From Novosphingobium sp. Rr 2-17 (GTDB lineage: Bacteria > Pseudomonadota > Alphaproteobacteria > Sphingomonadales > Sphingomonadaceae), in contig NZ_AKFJ01000118.1 in NCBI RefSeq assembly GCF_000272475.1, positions 62,001-126,000 on the forward strand: DNA of 64,000 bases. Reading direction: 5' to 3'. The notes under the pieces were generated by a model that saw nothing but the letters and a program-made list of their open reading frames with translations, was not told the origin of the DNA and searched no databases. The position numbers were made by a program, and so were the translations under genes. The first letter of the stretch is position 1. Every line of letters begins with the position of its first letter. This document shows positions 36,223-43,923 of the stretch, one piece after another.

Positions 36223-36804
36223 ATGAGAATCGTCATTATTGACGACAGCGGCCTACGCGCCAGCGTCCTGGAAGAAGGACTGCGCGAGGCAGGGTATGAC
36301 GATATTCATATCGTCCCCCCGCGCGGTGCGTTCGTCGCGCGGCTTGAACGCATGGCTCCCGACGTTGTCCTCATGGACCTGGGAAGCCCAAGTCGCGATA
36401 CGCTGGAAGAAATGCTCATCGTCAGCCGCGCGCTAGCCCGGCCTATCGCCATGTTCGTGGATCATTCGGACGAAGCGATGATCGGCGCGGCGATCGATGC
36501 CGGGGTTTCGGCCTATGTCGTCGATGGCCTGCGCAAGGAGCGCGTACGACCCGTCCTTGAACTGGCGGTTCGCCGTTTCAATGCCTTCGCTAAGATCCAG
36601 GCAGAACTGGATGAGGCGCGCACGGCGTTGTCGGACCGCAAGGTCATAGACCGCGCCAAGTCGATCCTGATGGCGCAGCGCGGTCTATCCGAACAGGATG
36701 CCTATGCGCTGCTGCGATCGGCAGCAATGAACCAAGGCAAGAAGATTATCGACGTGGCGCAGGCTTTGATTACCGCCAGCGATTTGCTGGGAGGGGGACT
36801 ATGA
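36223..36804 (+). CDS. nasT: ANTAR-domain response regulator NasT
   Basis: 193 residues: a receiver domain (Asp 52 in VVLMDLGSPS) followed by a coiled linker and an ANTAR RNA-binding domain (RKVIDRAKSILMAQRGLSEQDAYALLRSAAM). NasT binds leader RNA of nitrate assimilation mRNAs and prevents termination. The stop overlaps the nasS start (ATGA), so the two are made together. Two matching leader RNAs lie downstream, before narK and before nirB. Confidence 0.93.
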   Translation: MRIVIIDDSGLRASVLEEGLREAGYDDIHIVPPRGAFVARLERMAPDVVLMDLGSPSRDTLEEMLIVSRALARPIAMFVDHSDEAMIGAAIDAGVSAYVVDGLRKERVRPVLELAVRRFNAFAKIQAELDEARTALSDRKVIDRAKSILMAQRGLSEQDAYALLRSAAMNQGKKIIDVAQALITASDLLGGGL

Positions 36805-38018
36805 CCACCACAAGCCTGAAGATCGCGTTCCTGCCGCTGACCGACGCCGCGGTGCTGGTCGCCGCGCGCGAACGTGGTTTTGCGCAAGAGGAAGGGATCG
36901 CTCTCGATCTTATCCGCACGACCAGTTGGGCGACGCTGCGCGACCGGCTGGTCTATGGTCAGGTTCAGGCCGCCCATATGCTGGCGCCACTCGCCGTTGC
37001 CGTGACACTGGGGCTGAGCCAGCAACCAGCGTCCATAGCTGCGCCCTATAAGCTGAACGTCAATGGCAACATGCTGGTCATGGCGTGCGATTTTGCACGG
37101 GCACTCGAGCCCAATCTTGCCAGTCGTCTAGGCGACCCGCTGGGCACTGCGCATGATCTGGCCGCCGCCATTGGTCTCTGGCGGCGCAAGCCGGTGATCG
37201 GTGTCGTCCATCGCTTTTCCAGCCATGCGATCATGCTGCGGTACTGGCTGGCGAGTGCGGGCGTGGACCCGGATCGTGACGTAGTGCTGCGTGTGTTGCC
37301 CCCATCGCTGACGGTCGAGGCGATGCGGGCAGGGGAAATCGATGGCTTCATCGCGGGGGAACCATGGGGCAGTGCTGCAGTGGAGGCCGGACTCGCCGAA
37401 GCGGTAGCGATTGGCGAGCGCATCTGGCAGCGCGGCGTGGAAAAGGTGCTCGCCTTTCGCACGACATGGATGGAGGAAAATCCGGACGTCGTGGACCGGC
37501 TTCTGCGCGCGCTGGTAAGGGCGGCGGCATGGTGTGACGATCCTGCCCATCATCAAGACCTTGCCCAGTTGTTATCGCAGCAAGACTATGTCGATCAGCC
37601 GGCCGACCTCATCGCGCGCGCGCTGTCTGGGGCGATCATAGCTCGTGCCGGGGAAGCACCGATTGCCCAGCCGGATTTCATGTTGTTCGCGCGAGAGGCC
37701 ACGCCGTTTCCGTGGCGCAGCCAAGCGCTGTGGATTTATTCGCAACTGGTTCGCTGGGGCATGGTCGATCACGATCCGGCAAGCGTGGCCAAGGCAGCGG
37801 CAGTGTTTCGCCCTGATATCTTCCGTCGTGCATTGGCGGATAGCGACGTCGCGATACCGGGCGCGAGCATGAAGGTGGAAGGTGCGCTGGGCCTCCCGCT
37901 CGCCGTGGGATCGAGACGAGGCGAGTTGACGCTGGGGCCTGACCGATTCTTCGACGGGCGCATGTTTGACCCCGACCGAATCGAAGAGTTTTTGGCGGGT
38001 TTCGCTCCGCAGCGTTGA
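36801..38018 (+). CDS. nasS: Nitrate/nitrite-sensing protein NasS
   Basis: 405 residues of the NrtA/CmpA substrate-binding fold with no signal peptide, as expected for the cytoplasmic sensor NasS that sequesters NasT until nitrate or nitrite binds. Characteristic stretches are LKIAFLPLTDAAVLVAARERG at the start and EIDGFIAGEPWGSAAV in the middle. There is no ABC permease or ATPase next to it; transport in this locus is by the MFS protein NarK, so the regulator role is favoured over a transporter role. Confidence 0.92.
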   Translation: MTTTSLKIAFLPLTDAAVLVAARERGFAQEEGIALDLIRTTSWATLRDRLVYGQVQAAHMLAPLAVAVTLGLSQQPASIAAPYKLNVNGNMLVMACDFARALEPNLASRLGDPLGTAHDLAAAIGLWRRKPVIGVVHRFSSHAIMLRYWLASAGVDPDRDVVLRVLPPSLTVEAMRAGEIDGFIAGEPWGSAAVEAGLAEAVAIGERIWQRGVEKVLAFRTTWMEENPDVVDRLLRALVRAAAWCDDPAHHQDLAQLLSQQDYVDQPADLIARALSGAIIARAGEAPIAQPDFMLFAREATPFPWRSQALWIYSQLVRWGMVDHDPASVAKAAAVFRPDIFRRALADSDVAIPGASMKVEGALGLPLAVGSRRGELTLGPDRFFDGRMFDPDRIEEFLAGFAPQR

Positions 38019-38076
38019 AAGCGCCGCGAAAATTGTGCCTTGCAACATGAAGCGATTCGCGGGATAAAGAATCGAC

Positions 38077-38202
38077 CGCGCGATGAAGCGCGTTTATCTT
38101 GATGAGCGTTCCCAAAGGCGGGAATCCCATCATTACCATCCAAAAACAGCAACGCCGCTGACCGTACATGCCATGAGGCATCGTCCGGCCTGCGGCTTTT
38201 TT
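38077..38202 (+). promoter_or_regulatory. NasT (ANTAR) antitermination leader upstream of narK
   Basis: Hairpin 1: CGCGC / GCGCG (38077-38081 and 38088-38092) with hexaloop GATGAA. Hairpin 2: TTCCC / GGGAA (38109-38113 and 38120-38124) with hexaloop AAAGGC, enclosed by TGATG / CATCA. A terminator follows at 38154-38202: GCCGC / GCGGC outer arms, inner ATGCC / GGCAT, then six T. Known ANTAR targets are paired hexaloop hairpins with A at loop position 1 and G at position 4; hairpin 2 fits fully and hairpin 1 keeps G4. The narK start is 33 bases after the T-run. Confidence 0.8.
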
Positions 38203-38234
38203 CGTGTCCAAATCCTTTGAATGGGGGACGTATC

Positions 38235-39482
38235 ATGGCAACTGCTGCCTATTGGGATCGTGCGCAATCGGCTGACCAGCCTGCGGCCGCCACCAGCTTC
38301 TGGAAGGTTGGCCACAAGCCGACCCTCATCGCCGCTTTTCTCTATTTCGATCTCGCGTTCATGGTGTGGGTGCTGTTGGGGCCGCTCGCCCCAATGATCG
38401 CCACGACGCTGGGCCTGACGCCAGCGCAAAAGGGTCTGATGGTTGCCATGCCCACACTGATGGGCGCTTTGTTGCGGGTAGTGAACGGGCTGCTGGTCGA
38501 TCGGATCGGCCCGAAATTGTCAGGCGCGATCAGTCAGTTGATTGTCATTATCGGCCTGTTCGTGGCCTGGATGGTGGGCATCAGCAGTTTTGGAGGCACA
38601 TTGGCGCTGGGCGTAGTGCTGGGCTTTGCGGGCGCCAGCTTTGCCATTGCGCTGCCGCTGGCCAGCCGCTGGTATCCGCCGGAGCACCAAGGCAAGGCGA
38701 TGGGCCTTGCTGGCATGGGCAATTCCGGCACCGTATTGGCAGCGCTGTTCGCGCCTGGGCTTGCCAAGCTGTTCGGCTGGAACGCGGTACTGGGCCTGGC
38801 CTGCATTCCGCTGAGCATCGTGTTTGTGGCTTACGTCCTGTTGGCAAAAGATGCGCCGAACCCGCCGCCAGCCAAGAAGATGATCGATTACTTCCAGCCC
38901 TTGAAGCAAGCGGACGCCTGGTTGCTGATGGCGTTCTACGCGGTAACGTTCGGCGGCTTTGTCGGCTTGGCTGCCAGCTTGCCGATCTACTTCACCGACC
39001 AGTTCGGGCTTACCCCGGTGGTTGCGGGCTATTGCACCGCAGGCTGCGTATTCGCGGGATCGCTGGTCCGTCCGATGGGAGGGGCACTGGCCGATAGGAT
39101 TGGCGGCGTGAAGGCGCTGATGATCGTTTATGTCGTGGCCGCGTTGGCGTTGGCCGGGGTTGCGTTTGCCACGACATTGGCCGCGTCGCTTGGCTTTTTC
39201 GTCATCGCCATGCTGGCGCTGGGTACGGGCAATGGTTCGGTGTTCCAGTTGGTACCGCAGCGGTTCCAAGCGGAGATTGGCGTGATGACGGGGCTGGTCG
39301 GCATGGCGGGCGGCATCGGCGGCTTCTATCTTGCCAGTTCGCTTGGCTTTGCCAAGCAACTGACCGGCAGCTTTTCTGCAGGCTTCCTGATCTTTGCCGG
39401 GCTTTCGCTCGTAGCCTTCTGCGGCCTTGCACTAGTCAAGGCCCGGTGGCGCGCGACTTGGACGAGCAGCGCGCGAATCTGA
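38235..39482 (+). CDS. narK: Nitrate/nitrite transporter, MFS (NarK/NasA type)
   Basis: 415 residues with twelve membrane helices. Both nitrate signature motifs of the NNP family are present: GLAGMGNSGTVLAALFAPG in helix 5 and ALGTGNGSVFQLVPQRF in helix 11. It imports nitrate (or exchanges nitrite) across the inner membrane. The start at 38235 has GGGGGA upstream; the in-frame TTG at 38217 is not needed. Expression should depend on the NasT-controlled leader directly upstream. Confidence 0.93.
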   Translation: MATAAYWDRAQSADQPAAATSFWKVGHKPTLIAAFLYFDLAFMVWVLLGPLAPMIATTLGLTPAQKGLMVAMPTLMGALLRVVNGLLVDRIGPKLSGAISQLIVIIGLFVAWMVGISSFGGTLALGVVLGFAGASFAIALPLASRWYPPEHQGKAMGLAGMGNSGTVLAALFAPGLAKLFGWNAVLGLACIPLSIVFVAYVLLAKDAPNPPPAKKMIDYFQPLKQADAWLLMAFYAVTFGGFVGLAASLPIYFTDQFGLTPVVAGYCTAGCVFAGSLVRPMGGALADRIGGVKALMIVYVVAALALAGVAFATTLAASLGFFVIAMLALGTGNGSVFQLVPQRFQAEIGVMTGLVGMAGGIGGFYLASSLGFAKQLTGSFSAGFLIFAGLSLVAFCGLALVKARWRATWTSSARI

Positions 39483-39500
39483 TCGACTTTGGAGGGACGG

Positions 39501-39528
39501 GGGGCGGATCTTTATAAAGGACCGCCCC
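39501..39528 (+). promoter_or_regulatory. Intercistronic hairpin between narK and the porin gene
   Basis: GGGGCGG (39501-39507) pairs with CCGCCCC (39522-39528) and encloses the self-complementary CTTTATAAAG. No T-run follows. It lies 18 bases after the narK stop and may stabilise or process the mRNA. Confidence 0.5.
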
Positions 39529-39584
39529 TCGATATCGGCTGCATCAGTATAAAATGGGCTAGTGTCCACAGGGGGATGACTACC

Positions 39585-40790
39585 ATGAAATATCTTCTTT
39601 TATCGTCGGCCAGCTTGGTCGTCGCAGGGCCCGCTTGTGCCCAGGACATCGATCTTAAGCCGTTGGTCGAGGCGCGGTTGCGTTACGAACATGCAGATCA
39701 GGAAGGTCTGCAAGAAAAGTCTGACGCGGTTACTATCCGCGCTCGTGCCGGACTGTCCGCCACCAGCGGTGCGCTGAGCGCTACTGTGGTCGGCCAGGGC
39801 ACTCTTGCGGCAGTCGACAAGTATTATGATGGTTTGAACGGCGCTGCGACCCGACCGATCGTTGCCGATCCCCAGGACATCGCACTCTACATTGCACAAC
39901 TGCAGTATAAGACCAAGGCAATGACGCTCACCGGCGGACGGCAGAAAATCGCGCTGGATGACGAGCGTTTCGTCGGCAATGCCGGTTTCCGCGATAATGG
40001 CCAGACGTTCGATGCGGTGCGGATGGAATTGACCCCGGCCAAGGGACTGAAGCTGGACGTCGCCTATGCCTGGAGCGCGCGCACGATCTGGGGCATCCAG
40101 GGCAAGGGCCTGCGACAGCAGGCAGTGAGCGGTGACAATATCTTCGCCAACGTATCTTATGCAACGCCGGTCGGCACACTGACGGGCTTTGCTTATCTGG
40201 TCGATCAGGACGAAGCGGCGGTGCAGGGATTCCGCCTATCGAGCCAGACGTACGGCGTGCGTCTGGCAGGGGCGCGGCCTTTGGCACAGGCGGTCAAGCT
40301 GTCCTACCAACTCAGCTACGCCAGGCAGTCCGATTATCGCGAAAACCCCAATACGTATAGCGCCGACTATTGGCTGGTAGATGCTACGCTGGACGTGAAA
40401 AGCTGGAAATTAAACGCTGGCTATGAAGTGCTCGGTGCCAGCAGCGGCGCCGCTTTGACCAGTTTCCAGACGCCGTTGGGCTCGAACTTCAAGTTCCAGG
40501 GCTGGGCCGACAAATTCCTGACTACTCCCGCAAATGGCATCCGCGATCGCTATATTGGCGGCGGCTATGGCTGGAAGCAATTAGGCCCGCTTTCGGGCGC
40601 GTCGCTGCAAGCCATCTGGCATCGCTTCGATAGCGATCGGCTAGACCAGCATTATGGCAATGAGTGGGACTTCGTTGCCTCTGCGAAAGTCAAGAAAACC
40701 GCCCTGTCCATTCGTTATGCCCGCTATGAGGCGAAGACGATGGCAACTAACACCCAAAGACTGTGGCTGCAGGCTGACTGGGCTTATTGA
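39585..40790 (+). CDS. AlgE-like outer-membrane porin of the nitrate locus
   Basis: 401 residues. A signal peptide (MKYLLLSSASLVVAGPACAQ) is followed by beta-barrel strands of the alginate-export type (KPLVEARLRYEHADQ, MTLTGGRQKIALDDERFVG, WKLNAGYEVLGASSGAAL) and an aromatic C-terminus (WLQADWAY), less canonical than a final Phe. Placed between narK and nirB, it is likely an outer-membrane route for nitrate or nitrite (inference). The start at 39585 has GGGGG about nine bases upstream; ATG 39576 is too close to it. Confidence 0.82.
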   Translation: MKYLLLSSASLVVAGPACAQDIDLKPLVEARLRYEHADQEGLQEKSDAVTIRARAGLSATSGALSATVVGQGTLAAVDKYYDGLNGAATRPIVADPQDIALYIAQLQYKTKAMTLTGGRQKIALDDERFVGNAGFRDNGQTFDAVRMELTPAKGLKLDVAYAWSARTIWGIQGKGLRQQAVSGDNIFANVSYATPVGTLTGFAYLVDQDEAAVQGFRLSSQTYGVRLAGARPLAQAVKLSYQLSYARQSDYRENPNTYSADYWLVDATLDVKSWKLNAGYEVLGASSGAALTSFQTPLGSNFKFQGWADKFLTTPANGIRDRYIGGGYGWKQLGPLSGASLQAIWHRFDSDRLDQHYGNEWDFVASAKVKKTALSIRYARYEAKTMATNTQRLWLQADWAY

Positions 40791-40804
40791 CGAGCTAGTC
40801 ACAG

Positions 40805-40973
40805 GAATCGCTTGAGGCATAAGGCGATTCGATTTATGGTGCACTGCAAGAGGCAGTGTTGCCTTCCACCCATAGCTGGCGCGATCCAAGGACGGATCGC
40901 CAAGGCGCATATGATGGCAAAGCCGCCATCCTGACTTCCGGTTCGTGCCGGGGGTCAGGATGGCGGCTTTTTT
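40805..40973 (+). promoter_or_regulatory. Second NasT (ANTAR) antitermination leader, upstream of nirB
   Basis: Hairpin A: GAATCGC / GCGATTC at 40805-40830. Hairpin B: CACTGC / GCAGTG at 40842-40858 with loop AAGAG. Hairpin C: GCGATCC / GGATCGC at 40881-40900 with hexaloop AAGGAC, which has A1 and G4 as in ANTAR targets. An intrinsic terminator follows: a perfect 14-pair stem (40922-40935 with 40954-40967) and six T. The nirB start is 20 bases beyond. The leader starts only 14 bases after the porin stop codon, so transcription must normally arrive from upstream. Confidence 0.8.
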
Positions 40974-40992
40974 GTTTTCTGGAGTTAAGCGC

Positions 40993-43488
40993 ATGGAATT
41001 GCAGGCCGGAACGGAGCCGTTGACAGGAAGCGGGGGTAACATTCTCTTCACCGGCGACGATGTGCGCGAACATCTGGTGTTGGTCGGCAACGGCATGGCG
41101 GGGTGCCGCGCGGTCGAGGAATTGCTGGCCCGCGACCCGGGGCGCTATCGCGTCACCATCTTCGGCGCCGAACCGCATGTGAATTACAACCGGATCATGC
41201 TTTCGCCGGTCCTGGCAGGCGAAAAGGCGTTCGATGATATCATCATCAACGACCGTGCCTGGTATGATGACAATGGCATCGATCTGATCGTCTCCGATCC
41301 AGTAGCGGCGATCGACCGATCGGCCAAAACCGTCACGTCGCACAGCGGTCGCACCGTCGCTTACGATAAGCTGCTGATCGCGACCGGCTCCGACCCCTTC
41401 ATCATCCCGGTGCCGGGCAAAGACCTGCCTGGCGTTATCAGCTTCCGCGACATGAAGGATGTCGATGCGATGCTGGGTGCCGCCGACAAAGGCGGCGACG
41501 CCGTGGTGATCGGCGGCGGCTTGCTTGGGTTGGAAGCAGCGCATGGCCTGACGTTGCGGGGCATGAAGGTCACCGTACTGCACATCATGCCGACGCTGAT
41601 GGAACGGCAACTGGACGAAGCCGCTGCCTGGCTGCTCAAAAGCGCGCTCGAAGGGCGCGGCCAAACGATCCTGACCGGCGCCGATACCGCCGAAATCTAT
41701 GGCGACGGCATGGTCGAGGGCGTTCGCCTCAAAGACGGCACGCTGATCCCCGCCAGCCTCGTTGTCATGGCCGTCGGCATCCGCCCTTGCGTCGCGCTGG
41801 CGCGCGAGGCCGGCCTCGACGTGGGGCGAGGCATCAAGGTGGACGACCATATGGTCACCAGTGACCCCGATATTCTGGCGGTCGGTGAATGCGTCGAGCA
41901 TGAAGGCAATGTCTATGGGCTCGTCGCGCCGCTGTGGGACATGTGCCGCAGTCTCGCCGATGGGCTGACCGACCGGCACAGTGGCTACAAAGGGTCGGTC
42001 ATATCGACCAAGCTGAAGGTTGCCGGGCTGGATGTATTTTCGGCAGGCGATTTTTCCGGTGGCGAAGGCTGCGAGGACATCGTCCTGCGCGATGCCTCGC
42101 GCGGGGTCTACAAGCGGGTCGTGGTGAAGGACGATCGCGTCGTCGGCGCAGTGCTGTATGGCGATACCGCGGATGGCGGCTGGTATTTCGACCTGCTCAA
42201 GCGCGGCGAGGATGTCAGCGACATTCGTGACTTGCTGATCTTTGGCCAGTCTTTCGCCTCGGGAGGAGGCGCGTTGGACCCTAAGGCGGCCGTTGCGGCG
42301 CTCTCGGATAATGCCGAGATTTGCGGCTGCAACGGCGTTTCCAAGGGCCAGGTGATTGCCACCATCAATAAAGGCGCGTGCAGCCTGGACGCCGTACGCG
42401 CCGGCTGCAAGGCATCGGCCAGTTGCGGCAGTTGCACGGGGTTGGTCGAGACAATCCTGGCGCTGACGCTGGGCGAGGATGTCCAGTCCGGCCCCAAGAC
42501 GATGTGCAAGTGCACCAGCTTTGGCCATGACGACGTGCGGCGGGAAATCGTGGCGCAGGGCATGAAAGCGATCCCTGAAGTGATGCACAAGCTGCATTGG
42601 TCAACGCCCGATGGCTGTTCGTCCTGCCGCCCGGCGCTCAACTATTATCTGCTCTGCGCGCTGCCCGGCGAGTATGTGGACGACCAGCAGAGCCGCTTCG
42701 TGAACGAGCGCATGCACGCCAATATCCAGAAAGACGGCACGTATTCTGTCGTTCCGCGGATGTGGGGCGGATTGACCAATCCGCGCGAACTGCGCGCGAT
42801 CGCCGATGTGGTCGAGAAATACGAGGCGCCGATGGTCAAGGTTACCGGTGGCCAGCGTCTCGACATTTTCGGCATCAAAAAGGAAGATCTGCCGGCTGTT
42901 TGGGCAGACCTGAACGCTGCGGGCATGGTGTCGGGCCATGCCTATGGCAAGTCGTTGCGCACCGTCAAAACCTGCGTCGGATCGGATTGGTGCCGCTTTG
43001 GCACGCAGGATTCCACCGGCCTTGGCGTCAAGACAGAGCAGATGACCTGGGGTTCGTGGATGCCCCACAAGTTCAAGATCGCCGTGTCGGGCTGCCCCCG
43101 CAATTGCGCGGAAGCGACGATCAAGGACTTCGGTATCGTCTGCGTCGATTCGGGCTACGAACTGCACGTCGGCGGGAATGGCGGCATCCATGTCCGTGTT
43201 ACCGATTTGCTGTGCAAGGTGACGACCGAGCAGGAGGCGCTCGATTACTGCGCCGCCTTCACTCAGCTTTATCGCGAAGAAGCGCGTTATCTGGAACGCA
43301 CTGCACCCTGGATCGAGCGGGTCGGCGTGGATTACGTGAAGAGCCGGATCGTGGAGGATGACGCGGGCCGCGAAGCGCTGCGGGCGCGCTTCCTGTTTTC
43401 ACAACAGTTCATGCAGGACGATCCCTGGGCCGCGCGGGCGGCGGGCCAGGATACCCAATTGCACCAGCACCTTGTTCCTGCGGAGTAA
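40993..43488 (+). CDS. nirB: Assimilatory nitrite reductase, large subunit
   Basis: NAD(P)H-dependent siroheme enzyme reducing nitrite to ammonium in the cytoplasm. 831 residues. Domains in order: FAD/NAD(P)H oxidoreductase (GNGMAGCRAVEELL, then VVIGGGLLGLEAA), BFD-like [2Fe-2S] domain (CGCNGVSKGQV ... CKASASCGSC), ferredoxin-like nitrite/sulfite half domains, and the siroheme/[4Fe-4S] motif TCVGSDWCRFG with GCPRNCAEA. The start at 40993 has GGAG eight bases upstream. Partner NirD begins five bases after its stop. Confidence 0.97.
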   Translation: MELQAGTEPLTGSGGNILFTGDDVREHLVLVGNGMAGCRAVEELLARDPGRYRVTIFGAEPHVNYNRIMLSPVLAGEKAFDDIIINDRAWYDDNGIDLIVSDPVAAIDRSAKTVTSHSGRTVAYDKLLIATGSDPFIIPVPGKDLPGVISFRDMKDVDAMLGAADKGGDAVVIGGGLLGLEAAHGLTLRGMKVTVLHIMPTLMERQLDEAAAWLLKSALEGRGQTILTGADTAEIYGDGMVEGVRLKDGTLIPASLVVMAVGIRPCVALAREAGLDVGRGIKVDDHMVTSDPDILAVGECVEHEGNVYGLVAPLWDMCRSLADGLTDRHSGYKGSVISTKLKVAGLDVFSAGDFSGGEGCEDIVLRDASRGVYKRVVVKDDRVVGAVLYGDTADGGWYFDLLKRGEDVSDIRDLLIFGQSFASGGGALDPKAAVAALSDNAEICGCNGVSKGQVIATINKGACSLDAVRAGCKASASCGSCTGLVETILALTLGEDVQSGPKTMCKCTSFGHDDVRREIVAQGMKAIPEVMHKLHWSTPDGCSSCRPALNYYLLCALPGEYVDDQQSRFVNERMHANIQKDGTYSVVPRMWGGLTNPRELRAIADVVEKYEAPMVKVTGGQRLDIFGIKKEDLPAVWADLNAAGMVSGHAYGKSLRTVKTCVGSDWCRFGTQDSTGLGVKTEQMTWGSWMPHKFKIAVSGCPRNCAEATIKDFGIVCVDSGYELHVGGNGGIHVRVTDLLCKVTTEQEALDYCAAFTQLYREEARYLERTAPWIERVGVDYVKSRIVEDDAGREALRARFLFSQQFMQDDPWAARAAGQDTQLHQHLVPAE

Positions 43489-43493
43489 ACGAC

Positions 43494-43832
43494 ATGAACG
43501 ACTGGATCGACATCGGCACACTGGCCGACATTCCGCAGCGTGGAGCTCGCACTGTGCAACTGGGAGGCGGGGAAAAAGAAATCGCCGTGTTCCGTACCGG
43601 CGACGATCGGCTGTTCGCGCTGGTCAATGAATGCCCGCACAAGAAAGGCCCGCTCAGCCAGGGCATCGTCCATGGTCACAACGTCGCGTGTCCGCTGCAC
43701 AACTGGACCATCGCGCTGCAAACCGGGCAGGCGCAGGGCGCGGATACGGGCTGCACCCCGACCATCGCGGTGAAGCAGGAGAACGACCGCATCCTGATCG
43801 CGCGACCGGTTGCACTGAGCGACGCGGCGTGA
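43494..43832 (+). CDS. nirD: Assimilatory nitrite reductase, small subunit
   Basis: 112 residues with a Rieske-like fold. Residues resembling the cluster ligands are retained: CPHKKGPLSQG and later CPLHNW, i.e. two Cys-x-His-type pairs, so a [2Fe-2S] centre is possible. It forms the NirBD complex with the large subunit encoded just upstream. The following 91 bases before nasA hold no gene and no strong hairpin. Confidence 0.93.
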   Translation: MNDWIDIGTLADIPQRGARTVQLGGGEKEIAVFRTGDDRLFALVNECPHKKGPLSQGIVHGHNVACPLHNWTIALQTGQAQGADTGCTPTIAVKQENDRILIARPVALSDAA

Positions 43833-43923
43833 CGTTCCTCTCGCGATCGGCACCAAGCGCTGTTGAGCAAACGCGCTTTGGCTATTCTCCCCTACCGCCG
43901 CGCTCGCAGGCCGGCGAGGGGCT

